Source: a virus. From it: DNA of 64,000 bases. Location: positions 1 to 64,000 of IMG/VR virus record IMGVR_UViG_3300032287_003869; one strand, 5' to 3'. Made by a program: the position numbers and the translations under genes. The notes beneath the pieces are model-generated. The model was not told where the DNA came from and did not search any database. It saw nothing but the letters and a program-made list of their open reading frames with translations. Numbering within the stretch: the stretch's first letter is position 1; each line of letters begins with the position of its first letter. Positions 56,667 through 63,794 of this stretch are shown one piece after another.

Positions 56667-56879
56667 GTGAAGTTTCATAAACAGGCTAACGCTCTCTTAG
56701 AGGGATATAACTCTATTTTAACTAAATCTAGGATGTTTTATCCTAGAAATTTCAATCTTTCCAAAGAATTTCTTAATTCATTCAAGAAAGAGGTTGCTAG
56801 GTTGAAAGCCGAGAATGTTGGAGAAAAAGACATTGTGAGAAAAATCACAAAAGCACTTCATTTCCACGTTAAAGATTAA
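56667..56879 (+). CDS. small predicted internal-head protein
   Basis: 70 residues starting at GTG. The leader VKFHKQANALLE|GYN ends in L-x-E. The body is basic and helical. The start is supported by the late motif 5 bases upstream. Its stop shares TTAA with the convergent gene. Confidence 0.6.
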   Translation: MKFHKQANALLEGYNSILTKSRMFYPRNFNLSKEFLNSFKKEVARLKAENVGEKDIVRKITKALHFHVKD

Positions 56880-57442
56880 AAGTATTTTAAAACCTTTGTC
56901 TCAAAGGTAGCATCACCCACGACTGCTGTCGTGGAAGAAATTGTGATGGTATAGGTGTAGGGGAGAGGGTCCGGAGGGGAGCCTGGATTCTGTATCGAGG
57001 ACAACAACAATGCCCATGTCATTTTTGAGGCACTTCCATTTGTAGGAATCACATTTATATCACTAACTCTTATACTTCCAATTTCACTATTAAAATTAGT
57101 CTGTCCCTTATATGCTCCATTTAATACTGTGATAGCGGTTGGATACACTTCAAAATATCTAGGATAATTTGCTGTTAATGCACTTATCTTTGTATTAACG
57201 GCACTTAATACGTTTGTGGAAAGGGTTTGAAACTTGCTATCAACAGTAGCGGACATTGAAACTTGTTTCGAACAAACACTTTCTATAGTAGTGTAAAACG
57301 ATGCATTTTCTGGCCCAATTACAAAGTTTTGGAAATCCAAAATATAAGTCCCTTGGTCATTTTCCACTATAAGATAATTACCGTCTACAATTTCTTCTAA
57401 TTCGGGTAATTCCTTTATGTTTGTTTCGTTGTATAACGCCAT
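56876..57442 (-). CDS. putative virion fibre or decoration protein
   Basis: A 188-residue protein. The N-terminus has LPELEEIVDGNYLIVENDQG followed by YILDFQNFVIGPEN, a form seen at the start of phage fibres and appendage proteins. The rest is Thr/Ser/Val-rich and beta-type. A perfect TATAAATA lies 6 bases before the ATG. It may be a fibre, fibritin-like or head-decoration protein. Confidence 0.55.
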   Translation of the reverse strand: MALYNETNIKELPELEEIVDGNYLIVENDQGTYILDFQNFVIGPENASFYTTIESVCSKQVSMSATVDSKFQTLSTNVLSAVNTKISALTANYPRYFEVYPTAITVLNGAYKGQTNFNSEIGSIRVSDINVIPTNGSASKMTWALLLSSIQNPGSPPDPLPYTYTITISSTTAVVGDATFETKVLKYF

Positions 57443-57470
57443 TTGAATTATTTATACTTTAAGCTAAATC
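57443..57470 (+). promoter_or_regulatory. sigma70-like promoter
   Basis: TTGAAT (57443-57448), 16-bp spacer, TAAATC (57465-57470), 6 bases to the ATG at 57477. It overlaps the opposing late motif. Confidence 0.5.
57449..57456 (-). promoter_or_regulatory. late promoter motif
   Basis: Perfect TATAAATA on the minus strand, 6 bases before the ATG at 57442. Confidence 0.75.
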
Positions 57471-57476
57471 ATCTAT

Positions 57477-58298
57477 ATGGTATTCGTAGGTATTGTTACT
57501 TGTAATAGAGAAGATTTTTTCAAAAAATGCTACGACTCTGTAAAGAGTTCAATAGGAGTGGATTTTATAGCCGTAGTTAACGATGGAAAAACAGAAGTAA
57601 ATGTCGATAAAGACGACATTTATATAAAAAATAAAGTAAATTTAGGGGTCGGAAAGAGCAAAAATACATTGTTCAGAGAGGCATTTAAATTAAAAAAACA
57701 AGGTAAGGACATTCAACACGTATTCATTATTGAAGATGACATTGTGATGAAAGATCCGAATGTGTTCAACGAATACATAAAGGCCAGAAACATTACAGGG
57801 ATACAGCACTTTTGTTTTGCATATCATGGTCCAGCCAATAAAAACGGAATATCTGGAGGAAAACCATGCCCAAGATATATCATTGATTATGGAAACTCAA
57901 AAATAGCAATCAACACTCATAGCGTTGGTGCATTTTGTTATTATACAACAGAAGTTTTGGAAAAAGTTGGACTGATAGATGAGAACTTTCACAATGCATT
58001 TGAACACGTTGAGCATTCTTATAGAATAGCAAAAGAGGGATATACGACACCATATTGGAATTGGGCTGATCTTGCAAACAGCATGGATTTACTGGATGAA
58101 ATTCAATGCTCGGAGCAAAGCAGCACAATAAGACCAAGAAAAGACTGGAAAGACAATATTATAAAGGGCGCATCTTTGTTTCAAAGAAAACATGGATATT
58201 CTCCAGCATGGCAAAATGCTGTCCCAGATACATCTGAAAAAGATGTAAAGGAAACTATGAAGAATATCTTCAAGAAGTTTGCTCGGAACTCCCCATAG
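57477..58298 (+). CDS. GT2-like glycosyltransferase
   Basis: A 273-residue protein. It begins FVGIVTCNREDFF, has FIAVVNDGKTEV, and VFIIEDDIVMKDP as the D-x-D-type donor site, then NAFEHVEHSYRIA in the acceptor half. A GT-A fold transferase is well supported; donor and acceptor are unknown. It is the first gene of the glycosylation island. Its 3' end overlaps the convergent fucosyltransferase-like gene by 29 bases. Confidence 0.75.
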   Translation: MVFVGIVTCNREDFFKKCYDSVKSSIGVDFIAVVNDGKTEVNVDKDDIYIKNKVNLGVGKSKNTLFREAFKLKKQGKDIQHVFIIEDDIVMKDPNVFNEYIKARNITGIQHFCFAYHGPANKNGISGGKPCPRYIIDYGNSKIAINTHSVGAFCYYTTEVLEKVGLIDENFHNAFEHVEHSYRIAKEGYTTPYWNWADLANSMDLLDEIQCSEQSSTIRPRKDWKDNIIKGASLFQRKHGYSPAWQNAVPDTSEKDVKETMKNIFKKFARNSP

Positions 58299-59211
58299 TC
58301 TCTCTTTTATTCGTCTTTGGGTCTAGCAAATGGAGAGTGTTTTTCTTGTTAGAAAAACAATTCATGGACCCAGCTATTTTTGTCATTTGAGCACTATGAA
58401 GACCGACAACTGCTTTACATTGTTTCAATATCTCGACATTCTTCATGAACATTAAAGTTTCCTGCTCTCTTAATGCTGGATTTCTAGTAACCATATCAGC
58501 ATTTGACATTTTTTGATCACCATATCTTTTCTCTTCACTATCATATACGAAATTATATTGAGGATATTTTTTTTCCATTTCGTGTATATAATCCAACTCA
58601 TCACTTGTTACAAAAAAAGAATCTCCAAGATTATTTTCTTCAACGTATTTGAAAAGATATTCGTCTGAAAGATAAGATGTTTCCATTATCTTATCGCCCC
58701 TACGAAGGTGCAATGCTGTTAAGTTTTTAAATCCTTTTATCTCGTATTTCTCTTTGATAAAGTCGATACATTCTTCCACCTTGTCCTTGTATGTTTTATT
58801 CAATTTCAGCAAACCATACATATATCCAGAATACATTGTGTAATCGGCATCATTTGGACACCAGCATTGATACTTGTGCATGTTTTCACTATTCCAATAT
58901 TTCCCAAAATCGAAAAACACAACCTCTTTGTCATTTTCTGTGAAGTCGAATATTTCGACTTCTTTTATTCCCTTCTTTTTTAAAGTATCAAGATTCACGT
59001 CAAATTGCTTGAAAGGATCTTCATACACATAACTCGTATACCTGAAAATAGGAGTTCTTCCAAATGCATGTCCAATTTGCATAATCAGTTTTCTTCTGGC
59101 ATACATTGCCCCAAAACCACCCCATTCAATGTCGCCTATAATATATTTTTTAGAATCAAATAATTCGTAATTCACTTTCTTATTGAGAAGAATTTTGAAA
59201 GAAATCAACAT
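58270..59211 (-). CDS. fucosyltransferase-like (GT23/NodZ type) glycosyltransferase
   Basis: A 313-residue protein. ALHLRRGDKIMETS matches the GDP-fucose-binding H-x-R-R-x-D-K motif of NodZ/FUT8-type enzymes. FFVTSDELDYI and KQCKAVVGLHSAQMTKIAGS follow in the expected order. It probably adds a deoxysugar to a phage or host glycan. The family call is moderate because the rest is divergent. Confidence 0.62.
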   Translation of the reverse strand: MLISFKILLNKKVNYELFDSKKYIIGDIEWGGFGAMYARRKLIMQIGHAFGRTPIFRYTSYVYEDPFKQFDVNLDTLKKKGIKEVEIFDFTENDKEVVFFDFGKYWNSENMHKYQCWCPNDADYTMYSGYMYGLLKLNKTYKDKVEECIDFIKEKYEIKGFKNLTALHLRRGDKIMETSYLSDEYLFKYVEENNLGDSFFVTSDELDYIHEMEKKYPQYNFVYDSEEKRYGDQKMSNADMVTRNPALREQETLMFMKNVEILKQCKAVVGLHSAQMTKIAGSMNCFSNKKNTLHLLDPKTNKRETMGSSEQTS

Positions 59212-59230
59212 TTGTTTTTCAAAAACACAT

Positions 59231-59238
59231 TCTAAATA
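59231..59238 (+). promoter_or_regulatory. late promoter motif
   Basis: TCTAAATA, 5 bases before the ATG at 59244. Confidence 0.65.
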
Positions 59239-59243
59239 TCATC

Positions 59244-59921
59244 ATGGAAAAAGATTCAAAATTTATAGAAGAATGTACAGGAGCCTGCGATTGGGATTCT
59301 TTAATTTTAAAAAGATTTTTGGAGTTTGTTCCAGAAAATTCTATTGTTGCGGACATAGGCGCTAATCATGGAATATTCACTTTGAATATTACTAAAAACA
59401 TAAAAACAAAACAAATATATGCGATTGAGCCTGATCATCAAAACTTTGAAATATTGAAACTCGGAACAAAAGGAGAATCAAATGTTAACCTCATAAATGC
59501 AGCTGTTTCTGATCATAATGGTGAAGTCGATATTTGGGATGGAAACGGGGATCATGCCACAAGAAACATTCTTGGGGAAAAGTCATTTTGGGGAGAAGGT
59601 AGAATTAAGAGAAAGACATGCACTGTGGATTGCGCCACATTGGATTATATTTTTGGTGAAAAATTGAAAGTCGCCCCAGACGCCTGTAAAATTGATGTTG
59701 AGGGCGCTGAATTATTGGCATTTGAGGGTGGGAAGAAGACAATTCCAAAAATGAAATGTTTATTTGTGGAATGCCACACCAATGAAACATATCAGGGTAT
59801 TGTGAAAATGTCTTTGGAAAACAATTGGGAAATATTTTGTCTCAAAAATCTCCACAAAATAACTTCAGTGGAAGAACTCGATTTCTGTTACCAAGTTATT
59901 ATTTTTCCACAAGGGAAATAA
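59244..59921 (+). CDS. FkbM-type methyltransferase
   Basis: A 225-residue protein. VADIGANHGIFTLNI (AdoMet motif I), YAIEPDHQNFEIL, and KIDVEGAELLAFEGG match the FkbM family, which methylates sugars or related small groups. The late motif lies 5 bases before the ATG. It probably caps the glycans made by the neighbouring transferases. Its end overlaps the convergent exostosin-like gene by 23 bases. Confidence 0.82.
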   Translation: MEKDSKFIEECTGACDWDSLILKRFLEFVPENSIVADIGANHGIFTLNITKNIKTKQIYAIEPDHQNFEILKLGTKGESNVNLINAAVSDHNGEVDIWDGNGDHATRNILGEKSFWGEGRIKRKTCTVDCATLDYIFGEKLKVAPDACKIDVEGAELLAFEGGKKTIPKMKCLFVECHTNETYQGIVKMSLENNWEIFCLKNLHKITSVEELDFCYQVIIFPQGK

Positions 59922-60780
59922 TTCGTTCACAAACCTTATCCAAGGTAAAGAAGTTTTTATACGCTTCTTTACCGTTTTGTGACATAACATCTATTTCGGA
60001 TTGAGTCTTGGATTTTAAAATATCTTTAAGATTTTCAATATTTTTTACATCCAAAACAACACTAAATGAGTTGTAATTCAATACGTCAGAGAAAGGAAGA
60101 TATGGAACATCGTCATATATGTAAACAGGAATCGATCCAAGTTGCAATGTTTCGTAAAACCTAAAACTCTGTTTACCATAACCCCTTGCACATATTGTAA
60201 AAACCGATTTTTTAGTTGTTTCCCTGAATATATCCAAATCACTCTTGTTGATATTATATTGCCAAGTTTTACTGGATATATGAAAATCGCTGTCTTTTTT
60301 ACAATATTCTATCGTTTTTCTCCTGACATCGTGAGTCTCTGATCCAACAAAACTACAAAATATACTTTTATCGTATTTTACACCATCGTCAGGAATAGGA
60401 GAACATACTAAAGGAATAGGTATCCCCTTTGGATAATTACCACCAGCGGAATAAACATCCACATCCAAGTGTTCTGTTTTTTCACTTGGAGCATCATCGT
60501 GCTGTGAAACTATAAAATATTTTTTATCTTTTGGTATTGTATTAAGATAACATTGGATGACAGGATTCTTGTAATTGTGTATCCAATTTCTTAGATATAT
60601 ATTTGTCCAAAATATTGGAAGATAATATCTGGAATACTCTTTATCCAAACAATTTTTAATGAAATAATCGCAAAAATATTCCTCCAAATAAAGACCTTGA
60701 TGGTAACAAGGATAGGGGGGAAGAGGGTATTTTATCCTCAAATAAGTAGTATCATGGAACAGTTTCTCTTGAAAGTTCAC
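59899..60780 (-). CDS. exostosin-like (GT47-type) glycosyltransferase
   Basis: A 293-residue protein starting at GTG. FTICARGYGKQSFRFYETL followed by GSIPVYIYDD and LPF is the donor-site block of exostosin-type GT-B enzymes. It overlaps the next transferase gene by 29 bases. A paralogue lies at 61432-62343 with the same block. Confidence 0.75.
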   Translation of the reverse strand: MNFQEKLFHDTTYLRIKYPLPPYPCYHQGLYLEEYFCDYFIKNCLDKEYSRYYLPIFWTNIYLRNWIHNYKNPVIQCYLNTIPKDKKYFIVSQHDDAPSEKTEHLDVDVYSAGGNYPKGIPIPLVCSPIPDDGVKYDKSIFCSFVGSETHDVRRKTIEYCKKDSDFHISSKTWQYNINKSDLDIFRETTKKSVFTICARGYGKQSFRFYETLQLGSIPVYIYDDVPYLPFSDVLNYNSFSVVLDVKNIENLKDILKSKTQSEIDVMSQNGKEAYKNFFTLDKVCERIISLVEK

Positions 60781-61435
60781 TCTTAATATATTCTAATAGT
60801 TTGATTTTATTGTTCACACCGACAGTCCAATTGGCATGGTGCATTAAAATTGATTTTGGAATATTATCATATTCCTCACCATTCCATACAGCATTTCCAG
60901 TATTATATGCTATCGTGTAATACTTGTCTTCAGGAAATGTTCTCCAATTCAGAGAATTTCTACCAAAGTAGTTGAAAGCATACTGGTCATGTTCGAACTT
61001 GTCAATGTGTAAAATAGAATTTTCGAAAACTTTTTTTAATTTTTCTGTGCAAGTCATAACCATGAAACCTGTGCATAAAATTACATTTTCTGGACATTTA
61101 GGTGTGTCGCACTGACAAAAAAGATCAACATCGGGTTCCAAGTCTTTATATTTCAATATGTCTTCTGTAAATCCATCGAAGAACTGAATGTCGGGATCAG
61201 AATAAATGATCCTCTCTCCCATATTGTCTTCAATCGCTTTGATTATGACTTGAACCTTATCGGAAGTTGATTTACGAAATCCGTAAGTGCTATAGGAACC
61301 ATCATTGCTAACTTGATCCATTTCTGACACATATAAAGAAAAATCTTTATTTTTATTTTGTTTTTTATATGTGGGGAGGAAATAATTGTCAAAAAACGGT
61401 TTATGAGAAGCGGTAAAAGATGTATATATCTTCAT
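60752..61435 (-). CDS. nucleotide-diphospho-sugar transferase-like
   Basis: A 227-residue protein. ERIIYSDPDIQFF supplies a D-x-D-type site, and FEHDQYAFNYF and LMHHANWTVG match the order of the nucleotide-diphospho-sugar transferase (GT77-like) group. It is cotranslated with the exostosin-like gene upstream (4-base overlap). Confidence 0.68.
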   Translation of the reverse strand: MKIYTSFTASHKPFFDNYFLPTYKKQNKNKDFSLYVSEMDQVSNDGSYSTYGFRKSTSDKVQVIIKAIEDNMGERIIYSDPDIQFFDGFTEDILKYKDLEPDVDLFCQCDTPKCPENVILCTGFMVMTCTEKLKKVFENSILHIDKFEHDQYAFNYFGRNSLNWRTFPEDKYYTIAYNTGNAVWNGEEYDNIPKSILMHHANWTVGVNNKIKLLEYIKSELSRETVP

Positions 61436-62343
61436 AGAAGAGATGGTATGTTATTTATAAATCCGGTTGGAGAAAGATAGTTTTCCCAAATCTCTCTGCA
61501 TCTTTTTTGTCTTTCAGCTAAATCGTTTTTTTCACAATACTCTTGTATTTTATCTGGAAGAGAATTCAATTCTTTTTCTTCAACAAAAACTATTTCTTTT
61601 TTATAATCAATTAAATTTTCAAAAGGAAGAACACAATCCGTATCGATAAAGACTGGAATTCTACCAAAACACATGGTTTCATAGAAACGATAGGAAAAGT
61701 TACCACACCCTCTAGGACAAAGAATAAAGATATTGTTTTGCAAATTATTGAAAAACTTCTCTCTTCCTTTCATCTTATCCACAGATGGGTTTTGAAAGAA
61801 AGAGAAAACCTCATCATGCTGAATCATGAATCCACTTGTTTTTAATATTTCCAATGCTTCTTTTCTTATCGGCCTATTACTATCTCCGCAAAATCCAATA
61901 GAAGCTCTATCTGAAAACCCCTTAGAATTCTTCAAAATATCTGGAATGAAAACTGGAAAGGCGAATTCGTTTTTCTTTTTTTCAGATGCAAAGAAAGATG
62001 TTCTAAAAAGTATAACATCTTCAGGAATGTTATAATCCCCTCCGAAATCATCATTGTTCAGGCATATCAATTTCTTTCCATTTTTTCTGGAAAGTTCCAA
62101 TATATCTAGGAATCTCTTTTCCAGAGACGATATAAATTTGAATGGGAGAACGAAGTAATCACACTCTTTTTCATCAGCATATTCTATTCCTGTAAGATTT
62201 TGAAAAATACCTGATTCCCAAAATCTATTTCCATCGATATGATCTTTTGCTTGTTTGGAAAGAAGAGGATAGGTGAAAAGAAGCTCAGTGACCAATTCAA
62301 GGTCGGATTGTTTCAAATATTGTTTAGGAACGTGGTATTTCAT
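61432..62343 (-). CDS. exostosin-like (GT47-type) glycosyltransferase
   Basis: A 303-residue protein. FILCPRGCGNFSYRFYETM, then GRIPVFIDTDCVLPF, forms the exostosin donor block; compare the same positions in the protein at 59899-60780. The two are probably paralogues making successive linkages. Confidence 0.75.
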   Translation of the reverse strand: MKYHVPKQYLKQSDLELVTELLFTYPLLSKQAKDHIDGNRFWESGIFQNLTGIEYADEKECDYFVLPFKFISSLEKRFLDILELSRKNGKKLICLNNDDFGGDYNIPEDVILFRTSFFASEKKKNEFAFPVFIPDILKNSKGFSDRASIGFCGDSNRPIRKEALEILKTSGFMIQHDEVFSFFQNPSVDKMKGREKFFNNLQNNIFILCPRGCGNFSYRFYETMCFGRIPVFIDTDCVLPFENLIDYKKEIVFVEEKELNSLPDKIQEYCEKNDLAERQKRCREIWENYLSPTGFINNIPSLL

Positions 62344-63140
62344 GGGTTAAAGTATTTGTTTTCCAGTTCAACTTCATTATCAAAAGGTGTCCAATAATTT
62401 TGACCCTTTCTTCTTAAAAGAACATTGAAAAGAAAATCATGCCACATCTTGCAATCGTCTTTATGTATATTCCAAAGAATATTCTTATTGTATTCCAATT
62501 CGGGCGATTGGTTGGAAGAAACTTCTTCATGCATTATGTGGAAAAGCATTGGAGGCCATTTGTTACAAAAATCGCAATTTCCTATTTTTTTCATTATAGT
62601 TGCATAATGAACATCCCATCCACTTATTGCATAAATGTATTTTGGAAATTCATTTTTATGTTTTTTCCACCATTCTGTTTTTACAGCATATGCATCGAAT
62701 CCCGCCACTTGATAATGAGAAATTTCTTTAGGCTGCTCATCTATAGATGATATGTCACCAATTGCCAATCTTGCTGCACAGTAGGTATCGAAATTTGTAT
62801 TTAAAATATGTTTTATAAATCTATCAGAAATAATAATATCCGAATTTACAAAAATAAACATATCGATATCATTTTGGTCGGAATATTCGCAAAGAACATT
62901 AAACATGTCATGTATCATTGGTAAATCCCTATCAAAACCATTAGTATAGGATTTGCTATGTTCTGTTAATTTTGGAAGAAAAACAATATCATCATTTTTT
63001 TGTGGATTTTCAGAACCCTCAAAATCCATGTTTAAAAGAGTCAATCCAAATTGTTTTTTTAATTTTAAAAGACTTTTTTGAGAAATTTCAACCCTTTTAT
63101 TCAACGGGTAGTGTAAATTAAATCCAATGGCAATTCTCAC
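62340..63140 (-). CDS. GT-A glycosyltransferase-like protein
   Basis: A 266-residue protein starting at GTG. DMFIFVNSDIIISDRF provides the donor-site Asp and GWDVHYATIMKK an acceptor-side motif. It overlaps the next gene by 4 bases. TTGAAA-N16-TAAATC ends 6 bases before the GTG and may start the four-gene transferase operon. Confidence 0.65.
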   Translation of the reverse strand: MRIAIGFNLHYPLNKRVEISQKSLLKLKKQFGLTLLNMDFEGSENPQKNDDIVFLPKLTEHSKSYTNGFDRDLPMIHDMFNVLCEYSDQNDIDMFIFVNSDIIISDRFIKHILNTNFDTYCAARLAIGDISSIDEQPKEISHYQVAGFDAYAVKTEWWKKHKNEFPKYIYAISGWDVHYATIMKKIGNCDFCNKWPPMLFHIMHEEVSSNQSPELEYNKNILWNIHKDDCKMWHDFLFNVLLRRKGQNYWTPFDNEVELENKYFNP

Positions 63141-63146
63141 GAATAA

Positions 63147-63174
63147 GATTTATTCAAACTCGTTATGTTTTCAA
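63147..63174 (-). promoter_or_regulatory. sigma70-like promoter of the transferase operon
   Basis: TTGAAA (63174-63169), 16-bp spacer, TAAATC (63152-63147), 6 bases to the GTG at 63140. Confidence 0.5.
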
Positions 63175-63760
63175 TCCAAAAAAATAATCATTATGAGTGC
63201 CATCCCAATTAGGATTGTTTAGAGGATTATAGTTGGTAACATTTTCTAAACACTCATATCCGAAAAAAGAAAGATAATCAAATATTTCTTTTTTATCTTT
63301 TTCATATATCTCTATTAACATGAAAGATATTTGTTTTTTTGTGAGATCTATTCCCTTGAGAACTTCCAACTCGTAACCCTCAACGTCCAATGAAAGAAAA
63401 TCTATTTTATTAAATCCGCTTTCATCTATTATAGATTGCAATGTTCTTGCTTTAACTGAAACTAAATTTGAATCATTAAGCCTATGCCCACCAACAGAAG
63501 ACATCGCGTGTCCATTAAAATTTCCCAAAACTTCATTTTTTTTTATAATCAAAAGAAACACAAGCACTATTAAAAATTTTATTATTCGGTCTAGTTTTTA
63601 AGCAAGCATCATATCCTACAAAAGACGGCTCAATCAATATTCCACTCCATCCAAAATCATCTTCCAGCCATTTTGTATTGGATTGAAACGCTCCATCATT
63701 CGCTCCAAGTTCAATGTAAGCCCCGTTTCTGAAATCCAAAGACTGCTTGTAAATTGACAT
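63163..63760 (-). pseudogene. FkbM-type methyltransferase, reading frame broken at an A9 run
   Basis: The first part (63760-63533) has YIELGANDGAFQSNTK (AdoMet motif I) and ends in FDYKKK with a stop. The second frame (from about 63545) continues KNEVLGNF, SLDVEGYELEVLKG and IEIYEKD, the rest of an FkbM enzyme. The coding strand has nine A at 63544-63536; eight would restore one frame of about 198 residues. Possible explanations are phase variation, -1 frameshifting or a sequencing error. Confidence 0.75.
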
Positions 63761-63766
63761 TAAGAA

Positions 63767-63794
63767 TAGTTAAGCAATCAAGCACAACTTTCAA
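63767..63794 (-). promoter_or_regulatory. sigma70-like promoter
   Basis: TTGAAA (63794-63789), 16-bp spacer, TAACTA (63772-63767), 6 bases to the ATG at 63760. It overlaps the end of the lysozyme-like gene. Confidence 0.4.

Noticed and set aside
2374-56879. Reading the shared N-terminal leaders as secretion signal peptides
   Set aside because: They lack a continuous hydrophobic core and signal-peptidase site, and all end in a fixed (hydrophobic)-x-Glu pattern typical of prohead-protease sites.
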